Source: a virus
Virus record (IMG/VR): IMGVR_UViG_3300046734_000377
Location: 1-51,770 of that record
Direction: 5' to 3' (one strand)
DNA: 51,770 bases
Shown: piece by piece, positions 1 through 7,688 of the stretch
Numbering within the stretch: position 1 is the stretch's first letter
Layout: each line of letters starts with the position of its first letter
Notes under the pieces: model-generated
What the model was told of the DNA's origin: nothing
The model's input: the letters and a program-made list of their open reading frames with translations, nothing else
Database searches by the model: none
Program-made: the position numbers and the translations under genes

Positions 1-171
1 TACACCCAAGCCACGACTGTCCCAAGCGGGATCGGGAGCGGCACGCTTCGAGAACCGATAATGAGGCTGCCTGCCACCGTTGCTACCGAGTGGGAGGTGG
101 AAGTTAGTGGCGCTGTGACGATCAACGAGATCTGTCTGGCGCAAAGCATGGACGAGATCCGTGGCAGCTAA
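1..171 (+). CDS. Tail protein, 3' end only (truncated by window edge)
   Basis: Frame 1 is open from the first base to a TAA at 169-171, giving 56 residues of an otherwise unseen protein. The visible part is a compact, beta-rich tail ending in SMDEIRGS. It overlaps the start of the next gene, a long tail fibre, by 11 bases, so the two are probably translationally coupled and this is probably a tail or baseplate protein. Nothing more specific can be said from this fragment. Confidence 0.6.
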   Translation, partial: YTQATTVPSGIGSGTLREPIMRLPATVATEWEVEVSGAVTINEICLAQSMDEIRGS

Positions 172-3064
172 CAGCAACACGCGTACAAATACGCCGACGC
201 AAGTCCCAGCGCTTCCTGCCATCCCAGCAGGCGCATCGCCTGAACTGCGCAAATACCTTGAAACGCTATCGCAGGTCGTGTCGATCCGTCTTGGCCGCCG
301 TGGCGACCCAAGAGATAGAGCGGTCACTTTGCGTGAGTTGATCGATGGTGGGTTGGCTAAAGAATTTTCTTCTTCGCCATTTGATCCAAATCGCACAGGT
401 AACACGGGCTTTACATCGCCAAGTACATCTTTAGCAGATCTGGCTGTGCCGCCAGCACCGACCGGGTTTACTGCCAACGGCGCGTACAGCCAGATAAATC
501 TGAATTGGGACTATCCAGCTTACTCCAATCATTCTCACACCGAAGTGCATGTGCATACGTCTGATGTGATTGGCGACGCTACTTTGTTAGGCATTCAGAC
601 TGGTAGAGTTTTTGTTGACCCAGTTGGCTCAGGTCAGACTCGTTACTATTGGGTAAGACATGTAAATACTGCCGGTGTTGCGGGGACTTTTAACTCTGCT
701 TCTGGAACGGTAGCGGCTACGGCTACAGATGTAGCCCATCAGCTGGGGATCTTGGCTGGGGCGGTTACTACTAGCGAGCTAGCAAGTTCGCTCTCCACTC
801 CGATTGCGAAGATCGATCCGCTGGCAACTTTTACTGGATACTCAAGTTCTTATACTGGCAGTAGTTTGCTTAGCCGAATCGGCAGCGCTGAAACGGGTAT
901 TACGAATCTAAATAGTACGTTCGGTAGTACGACTGCGGCTGCAGCTTCTGCTACAGCTGCAGCGCAATCGGAAAGTGCTGCAATAGCTGCTAAAGCGGAT
1001 GCTTTGCTTGCTCAAGCTGCAGCAGAAACTGCTCAAAGCAACGCCGAGACCGCAGAAACTGCAGCGGAAACTGCGCAAGCGGCGGCGGAAACATCTCAAA
1101 CAGCTGCTTCCGCATCAGCAACCGGTGCAGCTGGCAGCGCTTCTACTGCCTCTCAAGAAGCTGCAACTGCGGCTAATTCAGCTACAGCGGCGGGTAATTC
1201 AGCTTCTGCTGCGGCGACTAGTGCTACTAATGCAGCGACGTTTGCTACAGCAGCGGGTTCTTCAGCTACTGCCTCTCAGAATTCTAGGCTCGCCGCCGAA
1301 ACTGCAGAAAGTAATGCGGAAACTGCGGAAAGCGGGGCTGCGTCTTCTGCCAGTGCAGCAGCGACTAGCGCAACAGCTGCTAGTGCCTCGCAATCAGCAG
1401 CAGCGTCTTCGGCATCAGCAGCCAATTCAGACCGGATAGCTGCGCAGACAGCGAGATCAGGCGCGGAGAGCGCCGAGACAAGCGCCGTGTCGGCTAAAAA
1501 CGACGCAGAGTCTGCTGAAGCAAACGCCGCGACATCAGAAACCAATGCAGCCAACTCAGCGACGTCTGCGGGTAACTCAGCAACTGCGGCAAACACTAGT
1601 GCATCGAATGCAGCTACATCTGCAACGGCTGCCGGTACTGCGAGTAGCGCTGCGACAACAGCGCGGACAGCAGCTCAGTCTGCGAGGGACACTGCACAAA
1701 CTGCTAAAGCAGGTGCGGAGCAGGCTGAAACAGATGCGGTCGCAGCAAAAAATGCTGCTCAATCAAGTGCATCTGCGGCGGCTACTTCTGCGCAGACAGC
1801 TTCTACGCAGGCAACTGCAGCAGGTACTGCAGCTACAGCGGCGTCTACTTCTGCAACTAATGCGGCGTCGTCGGCGGGGAGTGCTTCTACGTTTTCACAG
1901 AACGCTTCGACTTCAGCTACAACTGCGGCGGGACATGCGGCCAGTGCTGCTCAGAACTTCAACTCTATAACTGCGCGACTCGATAGTATCGGCGGGTCTG
2001 GCGTCACTGTTGAGCAGAAATTTACTGCGGTTGCGAACGACGTTTCGGGCCTAGAAGGTCAGTACACCGTAAAGATAGATAGCAACGGCGCTGTCGCTGG
2101 GTTTGGTTTAGCCAGCTCTACAACCGCTGCTGGCGGCATTACGTCAGAGTTTATCGTCAACGCAGATCGTTTTGCGATTATGCGAGGTGGGTCAAATACG
2201 GCGACGGCGACTGTACCGTTTGTTGTACAGGCTAGCGCTACGACTTTGAACGGTGAGTCAGTCCCCGCAGGCGTTTACATGGCTGATGCGTTCATTAAGA
2301 ACGGGTCAATTGCGTCCGCGAAGATTGGCGAGTTACACGGCGACAAGATTACTGCTGGTACGATTACAAGTGACCGCATTAGCTCTAACAGAATTGAAGC
2401 ATCCAAGCTGCAAATAGATACGAACGTTTTAGCTGAAGCATCCAATGGGGACTTGATCCTAGCAACGGGCAGCGCAACTAAAGGGGTCAAATTCGAGAAC
2501 CTCTCCAACGATGCCGTTGGTGTTATTGCGCAGGTACTCCAAAGTGGCAACAAGACGCTGCCCAATAACGCTTACGCGTATGATGTGTATTTTTACTCTA
2601 CTCCTTGGTCGGAGTACTCGTACACCGCTATCGATTATGAATCTGGTTTTTCTTACTCCGAAACAGAGACTTTGCCGGAGCTTGGAGTTCAACTGAACGT
2701 GCCGTCTTCGAGCTTACAAGAGACCGGAAATTACTACATAGATTTTGGTGCTCAACCTTTTGGCTCAGTCCCCAATAACTCTACAACGTCAGCCAGCATG
2801 TTGGTGATGATTGCATACCAAAAGCAGCCTTCGGCCTCGACCTATTCTTATTACGCAAGCAGGGTGTCAAATAGAGTGGAGAACGGTTCGCTACCGGGAA
2901 CTTATCGGACTGGTACGGCTCAACTTACTCTCAACAAAAATAAAGATTACCGATTTAAACTTTTTGGCTACATCAAGGGGTTTGGCAGCGCTGATTCTAC
3001 TTCAGGTAATCACGGCATGTATGGCGGGTTTATACGAGTCATACGCATACACAAGAGCACGTAG
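161..3064 (+). CDS. Tail fibre / host-specificity protein (J-like C-terminal architecture)
   Basis: A 967-residue structural protein, GTG start overlapping the upstream stop. An N-terminal region of about 95 residues is followed by a fibronectin type III-like domain (about 97-185, with PPAPTGFTANG and INLNWDYP). Residues about 255-600 are a long Ala/Ser/Thr-rich heptad-like stretch (SAATSAT, AETAE patterns) typical of trimeric phage fibre shafts. Residues about 620-780 resemble the DUF1983-type region of lambda J proteins (VNADRFAI, then GDKITAGTITSDRI and SSNRIEASKLQI). The last 180 residues are a distinct Tyr/Ser-rich tip, likely receptor binding. Position after a tail gene and before a fibre-assembly-like gene supports the role. 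The receptor is unknown. Confidence 0.8.
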   Translation: MAANSNTRTNTPTQVPALPAIPAGASPELRKYLETLSQVVSIRLGRRGDPRDRAVTLRELIDGGLAKEFSSSPFDPNRTGNTGFTSPSTSLADLAVPPAPTGFTANGAYSQINLNWDYPAYSNHSHTEVHVHTSDVIGDATLLGIQTGRVFVDPVGSGQTRYYWVRHVNTAGVAGTFNSASGTVAATATDVAHQLGILAGAVTTSELASSLSTPIAKIDPLATFTGYSSSYTGSSLLSRIGSAETGITNLNSTFGSTTAAAASATAAAQSESAAIAAKADALLAQAAAETAQSNAETAETAAETAQAAAETSQTAASASATGAAGSASTASQEAATAANSATAAGNSASAAATSATNAATFATAAGSSATASQNSRLAAETAESNAETAESGAASSASAAATSATAASASQSAAASSASAANSDRIAAQTARSGAESAETSAVSAKNDAESAEANAATSETNAANSATSAGNSATAANTSASNAATSATAAGTASSAATTARTAAQSARDTAQTAKAGAEQAETDAVAAKNAAQSSASAAATSAQTASTQATAAGTAATAASTSATNAASSAGSASTFSQNASTSATTAAGHAASAAQNFNSITARLDSIGGSGVTVEQKFTAVANDVSGLEGQYTVKIDSNGAVAGFGLASSTTAAGGITSEFIVNADRFAIMRGGSNTATATVPFVVQASATTLNGESVPAGVYMADAFIKNGSIASAKIGELHGDKITAGTITSDRISSNRIEASKLQIDTNVLAEASNGDLILATGSATKGVKFENLSNDAVGVIAQVLQSGNKTLPNNAYAYDVYFYSTPWSEYSYTAIDYESGFSYSETETLPELGVQLNVPSSSLQETGNYYIDFGAQPFGSVPNNSTTSASMLVMIAYQKQPSASTYSYYASRVSNRVENGSLPGTYRTGTAQLTLNKNKDYRFKLFGYIKGFGSADSTSGNHGMYGGFIRVIRIHKST

Positions 3065-3066
3065 TT

Positions 3067-3462
3067 ATGTACTTAATCTATGAAGTATCAACAGGCGTTC
3101 CACGCGTCAGTATTTCTTCTCAGCTTTTAGCTGAAGCTAACTTAAATGATGGCGAGGCTTGGGTAGAGCTGCCTGAAGATTATTTCCCTGAAGATGATTG
3201 TTTGGTTGTCGATGGTCAGCTAGTAAAGCAAGCCCCTCCAGCTTTTAACGTAGTCGCATATGCTCGCCATTTACGCACCGGTTTTTTGGCTGAATCGGAT
3301 TGGACACAAGCCGTAGATAACGCATTAAGCGCCGAGACTAAAGCTGCTTGGGCGGCTTATAGGCAGGAGCTTCGGGACTTCCCATCATTGGATTTTTCTG
3401 AAGCTACCATGAAGCACGAAGTTGAGGCCTTACTTCCCACACCACCTGATCCACCGAGTTAG
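3067..3462 (+). CDS. Tail fibre assembly-like protein
   Basis: 131 residues starting 3 bases after the fibre gene. The C-terminal half reads RTGFLAESDWTQAVDNAL, then WAAYRQELRDFP. This is the LLxxtDWtq...W..YRq.LRD pattern of tail fibre assembly / XkdW-like proteins, which chaperone fibre trimerisation or attach to the fibre tip. The N-terminal part is acidic and unrecognised. Immediate position behind a long fibre gene agrees with this role. Confidence 0.65.
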   Translation: MYLIYEVSTGVPRVSISSQLLAEANLNDGEAWVELPEDYFPEDDCLVVDGQLVKQAPPAFNVVAYARHLRTGFLAESDWTQAVDNALSAETKAAWAAYRQELRDFPSLDFSEATMKHEVEALLPTPPDPPS

Positions 3463-3467
3463 TCCTC

Positions 3468-3932
3468 GTGGTTATCGAATCGGTAGCCGCTGCGAGCATG
3501 TTGTTGACGCAAATCAACAACGTGATTGCGCAGGTGAACGAAACAGGCTCTGGCGTGCAGCAGGCGATGGGGCTGATCTCTGACTTTGGTGAAGCTCTAA
3601 ACCAATTTGAAGTTGACAGAAAAGCGTCGACCTTTAAGCCATTGAGTCAAAACGATTTGCTCAAGATTCAAATGCTTCGCAGACAGTATGAGCGGCACTG
3701 GCAGTCGGTAAATGATCTCTTACTGGTGGCAGATCCGAAGCTACTCGACGACTTTAAGCGGGCAAAGGCCGAGCAGGAGCAAGCCCGTCAGCAGCACATG
3801 GCTTTGCTAGCCCGAAAGAAAAAAGAGCGGGATAAGTTGATGAATCAGCTACTCGTCGGCGTCGTGACATTTGTGATTGGCGGTGGCTTAGCAGTAGGGA
3901 TTCTTTATTTAATCATCAGGGCATTTACCTAA
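3468..3932 (+). CDS. Membrane-anchored coiled-coil protein
   Basis: 154 residues from a GTG start shortly after the previous stop. Residues 1-25 are hydrophobic, 40-125 are charged and helical (AKAEQEQARQQ, KKKERDKL), and residues about 128-152 form a strong C-terminal transmembrane helix (GVVTFVIGGGLAVGILYL). Its stop codon overlaps the ATG of the next membrane protein. A lysis role (spanin or holin accessory) is possible but unsupported, and a separate holin/endolysin pair exists near 45 kb. Confidence 0.55.
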   Translation: MVIESVAAASMLLTQINNVIAQVNETGSGVQQAMGLISDFGEALNQFEVDRKASTFKPLSQNDLLKIQMLRRQYERHWQSVNDLLLVADPKLLDDFKRAKAEQEQARQQHMALLARKKKERDKLMNQLLVGVVTFVIGGGLAVGILYLIIRAFT

Positions 3933-4255
3933 TGAACAAACGCTTAGAACCTGACAGTGAATATGCAGCTTACGACGCTGATGGTGACGGGATCGTCACA
4001 GACGAAGAGCTGAACACCAGCAAAGAACTGCAAGAACTGAAGATTAGCCACGAGCGAGCAGACGCGCAGCGGGCTATGTCTTGGTTCGCGTTGTGGGGAA
4101 TGCTGCTTTACCCGTCGCTTGTAGTGGCCAGCACTATGTTTGGGCTAGAGCAAGCGGCATCAATTCTTGGTGACATGGCGTCGGTCTACTTCGTCAGTGT
4201 TGCCGGTATCTTGGCCGCGTTCTTTGGAGCGCAGGCTTGGTCTAATAAAAAGTAG
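3932..4255 (+). CDS. EF-hand-containing membrane protein
   Basis: 107 residues, ATG overlapping the preceding TAA. An N-terminal cytosolic part carries one canonical EF-hand loop, DADGDGIVTDEEL (about residues 15-27), with acidic residues at the calcium-ligating positions and the conserved central Gly. Two hydrophobic helices follow (about 50-70 and 80-102), then a short basic tail. A single EF-hand on a two-helix membrane protein suggests calcium-responsive oligomerisation. Function unknown. Confidence 0.6.
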   Translation: MNKRLEPDSEYAAYDADGDGIVTDEELNTSKELQELKISHERADAQRAMSWFALWGMLLYPSLVVASTMFGLEQAASILGDMASVYFVSVAGILAAFFGAQAWSNKK

Positions 4256-4264
4256 GAGGTGCTT

Positions 4265-4369
4265 ATGCACTATGGAACCCCCTGTATCAATCAGCCACCT
4301 CGGAACATGAAGAAGATGGCTAAGAACAACACTAAGAAGCGGGGCTACACGAAGAGGAGGACAGTATGA
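4265..4369 (+). CDS. Small basic protein (34 aa)
   Basis: A short ORF with a near-perfect Shine-Dalgarno (AGGAGGT, 5 bases before ATG 4265). The product is Lys/Arg-rich (NMKKMAKNNTKKRGYTKRRT). Its TGA overlaps the ATG of the next small gene (ATGA), so the two are coupled. It could be a DNA- or RNA-binding peptide packaged with the genome, like other tiny basic phage proteins. No family recognised. Confidence 0.55.
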   Translation: MHYGTPCINQPPRNMKKMAKNNTKKRGYTKRRTV

Positions 4370-4518
4370 AGGTAGCAGCACCTAAGGGTTATCACTGGAT
4401 GAAGCAGTCGAACGGGACAATGAAGGTGATGAAAGATCCCAAAGAAGGTTTTAAGAAGCATAAAGGCGCGAGCAAGACCGCTAACTTTGCTGTGCAGCGC
4501 TCACACGGTAGCAAGTAA
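4366..4518 (+). CDS. Small basic protein (50 aa)
   Basis: Starts inside the stop of the previous gene (ATGA) and ends in TAATG overlapping the next start. The product is basic, with KGYHWMKQSNGTMKVMKD near the N-terminus and GASKTANFAVQRSHGSK at the C-terminus. The three basic ORFs 4265-4943 form a coupled set directly before attP. Function not recognised. Confidence 0.6.
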   Translation: MKVAAPKGYHWMKQSNGTMKVMKDPKEGFKKHKGASKTANFAVQRSHGSK

Positions 4519-4943
4519 TGGCTAGAACCGACGAGCCTAAGTGGAAGCGGATTGTTGCGGCTGTAAAGGCTGGATCTGCAGGCGGCAAACCTGGGCAGTG
4601 GTCGGCGCGTAAGGCGCAGATCGCCACTCAACGCTACAAGAAAGCCGGTGGTGGCTATAAAGGCCCCAAGACTAAGGCCCAAAAGTCACTGTCGAAGTGG
4701 ACAAAAGAAGAGTGGGGCACGAAGTCCGGTAAAAACTCAACTCAAGGAAAGAAAGCAACAGGTGAAAGGTATCTCCCGAAGAAGGCTAGAGCGGCTCTAT
4801 CAGACAAGGAGTACGCTGCCACTACCCGTAAGAAGCGGGAAGACACAAAGAAAGGCAAGCAGTTCTCAGCACAGCCAAAAAAGATAGCGAAGAAGACAGC
4901 CCGAGTACGTAAGGCAAGTCATCGACCAAGGCGTCGTTCTTAA
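4518..4943 (+). CDS. DUF5872-like basic protein
   Basis: 141 residues, extremely Lys/Arg-rich. It shows the pattern KPGQWSARKAQ, then SLSKWTKEEWGTKSGK, then GERYLPKKARAALSDKEYAA, which I recognise as the DUF5872-type protein seen in many marine phages and some large viruses. Its molecular role is not established. High charge suggests nucleic-acid binding or a virion-internal role. Coupled by TAATG to the preceding gene and the last gene before the attachment site. Confidence 0.7.
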   Translation: MARTDEPKWKRIVAAVKAGSAGGKPGQWSARKAQIATQRYKKAGGGYKGPKTKAQKSLSKWTKEEWGTKSGKNSTQGKKATGERYLPKKARAALSDKEYAATTRKKREDTKKGKQFSAQPKKIAKKTARVRKASHRPRRRS

Positions 4944-4946
4944 CGG

Positions 4947-4963
4947 CCCCCATTGGTGTACTT
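4947..4963 (+). repeat. Direct repeat, left copy, beside attP (candidate integrase arm site)
   Basis: The 17-mer CCCCCATTGGTGTACTT recurs with one change at 5142-5158, 195 bp away. The pair flanks the putative attP core and lies just upstream of the integrase gene, where arm-type binding sites of tyrosine integrases are expected. A shorter CCCCCAA also occurs at 5014-5020. Role inferred from position. Confidence 0.45.
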
Positions 4964-5070
4964 CGGATTAGGCTAGATTATAAAATCTAATAAAAACAAA
5001 GACTTAATTTTGGCCCCCAAAGCGCCTCTGGTCTTTTTAAGTTACTGATTTATAAGGGAAATATATTGTA

Positions 5071-5097
5071 TGGCGGAGAGAGAGGGATTCTCTCCGC
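5071..5097. other. Candidate attP core, matching the 3' end of tRNA-Ser
   Basis: TGGCGGAGAGAGAGGGATTC (5071-5090) is, read on the minus strand, the TpsiC-arm and acceptor 3' end with CCA of a common proteobacterial tRNA-Ser. Two inverted 9-bp arms, GCGGAGAGA (5073-5081) and TCTCTCCGC (5089-5097), flank a 7-bp centre, GAGGGAT. That is the geometry of a tyrosine-recombinase core site. It lies 77 bp upstream of the integrase start in an AT-rich segment. The tRNA match is from memory. Confidence 0.65.
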
Positions 5098-5141
5098 TAT
5101 CTATATAACCCTATGTTTTTATTAATTATTATAATACGATT

Positions 5142-5158
5142 CCCCCAATGGTGTACTT
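5142..5158 (+). repeat. Direct repeat, right copy, beside attP
   Basis: CCCCCAATGGTGTACTT differs from the copy at 4947-4963 at a single base. It ends 15 bp before the integrase start codon, so a protein bound here could both join a recombination complex and repress int. Candidate arm-type integrase site. Confidence 0.45.
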
Positions 5159-5173
5159 TAGGGGGCCAAGGAT

Positions 5174-6241
5174 ATGGCTACATTTGAACGTCGCGGCAAT
5201 AAGTGGCGTGCGGCAATAAAGAAAGCTAGATATTCGCGGGTCACCAAGACGTTCCAAACAAAGTCTGCGGCGAAAGCATGGGCCATGAAGGTCGAGATGC
5301 AGATGGACGCAGGCGTCTACGTTAACGAGCGCACACAGGTCAGCCACAACCTGTCGGATCTGATCCATACCTACATCGAAGAGCTAAAAGACACAGCGCC
5401 AGTGTCTGGGTCTAAGCTCGCAAGCCTACGTCGTATGGCCCGTGAGTTTGGGGCGGATACGCTCAGTGACCTGACCCCACAGTACCTACTTAACTACGGC
5501 AAACAGCGTCGTCAGAAGGTCGCCGCATCAACGCTTCAAAAAGACATGTCCTATCTCAAGCAGGTGATCGATTACGGCATTGTGATCTGGAGGCTGCCGA
5601 TAGCAGCGAACCCCGTTGTGGTTACACAGCCTACGCTCGGTTCACTCAAGATGGTCGCAGGCAGCAAACGTCGTACACGCCGGTTGCAGGAAGGGGAGTG
5701 GGAAAAACTGATGGCTGGTGTAGGGCGACAGCACAACGCTGAGTCTGGGAACAACTGGTTAAGCCCGATGATCGAGTTTGCTGTGGAGTCGTGTATGCGT
5801 CAGCGCGAAATCCATGAGCTAACTTGGGCGAATGTAGACTTTGGCAAGCACACCATAGCTATAGAAAGCAGAAGAACTCCAGGTCGCAAGCAGGGAAATG
5901 ACCACGTAATACCCATGAGAAAGGGCGTGAGAGAGGTGCTCCTGCGTGAATATGAGAAGGTTGGTAAGGTAACCCGTAACAGAATTCGACTGCCTGCACG
6001 GCCTGATCACGTGTTTGGGAAGCCTGCGACGAGTGGGGCGATATCAGATAGGTTTGCTCGGGTATGTAAGCGGGTGGGCATTGAAGATCTGACGTTTCAC
6101 GACCTGCGGCACGAAGGTATTAGCCGATTGTTCGAAGACAGAGAAAGCAACTATTCGATACCACAAGTAGCGCACATCTCAGGGCATAAAAAGTGGGAAA
6201 CGCTGCGTCGGTATACGCAGCTAAACGCCGAGAACTTCTAA
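5174..6241 (+). CDS. int: Tyrosine-recombinase integrase
   Basis: 355 residues. It catalyses site-specific recombination between attP and the host attB. An N-terminal AP2-like arm-binding domain (about 1-50: KWRAAIKKARYSRVTKTF) is followed by a core-binding SAM-like domain (about 60-150) and the catalytic domain. Catalytic residues visible: R209 (SCMRQREIHEL), H309-x-x-R312 (FHDLRHEG), H338 (ISGHKKWE) and nucleophile Y347 (RRYTQ). Length fits the family. The attP candidate lies immediately upstream. The gene is transcribed with the tail genes and converges on a leftward operon, overlapping its last stop codon by 4 bp. Confidence 0.93.
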   Translation: MATFERRGNKWRAAIKKARYSRVTKTFQTKSAAKAWAMKVEMQMDAGVYVNERTQVSHNLSDLIHTYIEELKDTAPVSGSKLASLRRMAREFGADTLSDLTPQYLLNYGKQRRQKVAASTLQKDMSYLKQVIDYGIVIWRLPIAANPVVVTQPTLGSLKMVAGSKRRTRRLQEGEWEKLMAGVGRQHNAESGNNWLSPMIEFAVESCMRQREIHELTWANVDFGKHTIAIESRRTPGRKQGNDHVIPMRKGVREVLLREYEKVGKVTRNRIRLPARPDHVFGKPATSGAISDRFARVCKRVGIEDLTFHDLRHEGISRLFEDRESNYSIPQVAHISGHKKWETLRRYTQLNAENF

Positions 6242-6465
6242 GCTCGTGGGTCGTCACCCATTGCGAAGCGCGTGTACCAGATAGATTTGCGAAGGTCTTC
6301 ATCGGCATCGAACTTCTTTCCGGCACGCCATTGATACTTGAAGCTGGCAAGGCGGCAATACGTCTGTACAGCTTCAGCACCAAACGCTGCGACCATTGCG
6401 TCGATACACTCTATGTCGCTTTCGGCATAGTGCGCAGGTGAATGCACCATGTCGCCGTCAGTCAT
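6238..6465 (-). CDS. DUF3310 protein (T7 gp1.7-like)
   Basis: 75 residues. HYAESDIECIDAMVAAFG, then TYCRLASFKYQWRAGKKF, then DLRKSIWYTRFAM match the DUF3310 pattern HY..gIE.iD...G...KYlwRagkK...DL.KA.wYl. The T7 member, gp1.7, is a nucleotide kinase influencing dideoxynucleotide sensitivity; whether this short version has that activity is unknown. Last gene of the leftward operon, starting 8 bases inside the excisionase-like gene and overlapping the convergent integrase stop by 4 bases. Confidence 0.75.
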   Translation of the reverse strand: MTDGDMVHSPAHYAESDIECIDAMVAAFGAEAVQTYCRLASFKYQWRAGKKFDADEDLRKSIWYTRFAMGDDPRA

Positions 6466-6670
6466 TGGCGGCGGGGCTCATGCTTTTGTTGATGTAGATC
6501 TCTACACCTTCGGTGGGGAACAAGTACCGTTTACCCATACGCCAGTGTGGTATGCCCAGGGTCTCGTTGTAGAGCCGGTTGTAGATGGTTTGCTTGTTGG
6601 TTTTCACTAGATTGGCCAGATCTTCAACCGTCATAAAAGGGCCGTATTTCTCTTCGAGCATTAGCTGCAT
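6458..6670 (-). CDS. Excisionase / AlpA-like HTH protein
   Basis: 70 residues with a MerR/HTH_17-type winged helix: FMTVEDLANLVKTNKQTIYN (helix-turn-helix) and HWRMGKRYLFPTEGVEIYI (wing and following helix). Small proteins of this type next to integrases act as recombination directionality factors or transcription regulators. A good RBS (AAGGAC) precedes the ATG, and the operator-like dyad at 6705-6721 lies 35 bp upstream, so repression of excision in the lysogen is plausible. Confidence 0.7.
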   Translation of the reverse strand: MQLMLEEKYGPFMTVEDLANLVKTNKQTIYNRLYNETLGIPHWRMGKRYLFPTEGVEIYINKSMSPAAND

Positions 6671-6704
6671 AACAGTCCTTAGTGCGGGTAGGGGGAAATA
6701 AATT

Positions 6705-6721
6705 TAGTAGAAATGCTACTA
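6705..6721 (-). promoter_or_regulatory. Operator-like 17-bp dyad, copy 1
   Basis: TAGTAG-AAATG-CTACTA: 6-bp inverted arms with a 5-bp centre, between the repressor gene and the excisionase-like gene, ending 35 bp upstream of the latter's start. On the minus strand one arm supplies a -10-like TACTAA. Member of the genome-wide dyad family described in the findings. Confidence 0.6.
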
Positions 6722-6757
6722 TTAAGTTACGAGTGACTTTATAACATTAATGTCTAA

Positions 6758-7297
6758 TTATGTGTAGATATTCGTAACGCTTTTTACGTTTTTATAGCGT
6801 TTGCGAAGGTCTGGTAGAGACTCATGCTCTAGTAGCTTCCATTGGTCTTTTGCAGATTTTCGAACAAAGAACAGATTGCTTTGTTTTGCTTTGGCTTGAT
6901 TCGGAGATACCGCTACGATCTTGCAACCCATTGGCAGTTTATACCCCATATCTGGGTGATAAGCGTAGGTGTTGCCGGTTAAGGCTTTCCCTAGTACGCA
7001 AAGTTGCTCAGTTTTCTTAGCGCCTGACTTTGTTTCAGTCTGAACAAATCGAGTCTTTGGCAGGTCGTCAAAACAAGTAGGGTCGATTTCTGCTGGGTCA
7101 ACTTGCAGGAACTCCGATAGCTTGAATATCGTGTTCGGGTTCAGCTTGTTGATGTTAGCTATGTAGTGGCTGAAGTTACTTTGTTTCCAGCCTAGTTTCT
7201 CAGCAGCCTCGGCTTGAGTGATTTTGTTTTCTTCTTTGTATTTAGCCCAGATCCTTCGTAGGTTCTGGACAGGAATAGGTAAGTTTTCTTCTTTCAT
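6758..7297 (-). CDS. XRE/CI-type repressor
   Basis: 179 residues from ATG 7297; a TTG 60 bases upstream could extend it. Residues about 10-70 are a Cro/CI helix-turn-helix: KITQAEAAEKLGWKQSNFSH then NKLNPNTIFKLSEFL. The C-terminal half (about 85-150: GKALTGNTYAYHPDMGYKL) resembles a dimerising LexA/CI-like region, but I cannot identify a Ser-Lys peptidase dyad, so autocleavage is doubtful. It is the best candidate for the lysogeny repressor and for binding the repeated 17-bp dyads, whose length matches operators of this family. It overlaps the upstream nuclease gene by 56 bases. Confidence 0.7.
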   Translation of the reverse strand: MKEENLPIPVQNLRRIWAKYKEENKITQAEAAEKLGWKQSNFSHYIANINKLNPNTIFKLSEFLQVDPAEIDPTCFDDLPKTRFVQTETKSGAKKTEQLCVLGKALTGNTYAYHPDMGYKLPMGCKIVAVSPNQAKAKQSNLFFVRKSAKDQWKLLEHESLPDLRKRYKNVKSVTNIYT

Positions 7298-7682
7298 GGT
7301 TTGTTGCCAAGTCCACAATCCGGTCAGCACATTCGCTGGCAGATAGGGTTGCGTCAAAATTCGACAGGGTTAGTGTGCGCCGGAAGTCTTTAGTTAGCAC
7401 TACTGCACCGGACGGTGAGCCGATTATAACCAGTACTAAAACGTTGTAAAGTAGCATGCGTTCTAACCAACTGACTTGAAGTTCGGATAGCCCCGTTCTG
7501 ATGGGGGTGGTGGGCTTTTTTGGTAGGCTCTTGAGGTATTTGTATTCAACGAACAATAGACCAGCAGGGCCAGCATACATTGCATCTGGTACCCCGCCGG
7601 TATACGTATCGTGAATCTTCCACTTGTAAACTTCAGGTGGAAGTTTCCGATGTACAGCTTTTACAAAGCTGTGTTCGTTCAT
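7242..7682 (-). CDS. VRR-NUC nuclease
   Basis: 146 residues with the VRR-NUC variant of the PD-(D/E)XK fold: GGVPDAMYAG (D33) followed by GLLFVEYKYLKSLP (E46, K48) as catalytic metal-binding residues. Phage members are usually structure-selective nucleases, possibly resolving replication or recombination intermediates. Start ATG lies 6 bases after the stop of the 221-residue protein. The long C-terminal extension beyond residue 110 is unrecognised and its coding region overlaps the repressor start. Confidence 0.8.
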   Translation of the reverse strand: MNEHSFVKAVHRKLPPEVYKWKIHDTYTGGVPDAMYAGPAGLLFVEYKYLKSLPKKPTTPIRTGLSELQVSWLERMLLYNVLVLVIIGSPSGAVVLTKDFRRTLTLSNFDATLSASECADRIVDLATNHERRKLTYSCPEPTKDLG

Positions 7683-7688
7683 GCAGTA

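Noticed and set aside
999-1970. Long plus- and minus-strand ORFs in alternative frames across the fibre shaft
   Set aside because: They arise from the repetitive Ala/Ser/Thr codons of the 967-residue fibre gene; products are low-complexity Leu/Arg/Gln or Ser/Arg/Cys strings with no ribosome-binding sites.
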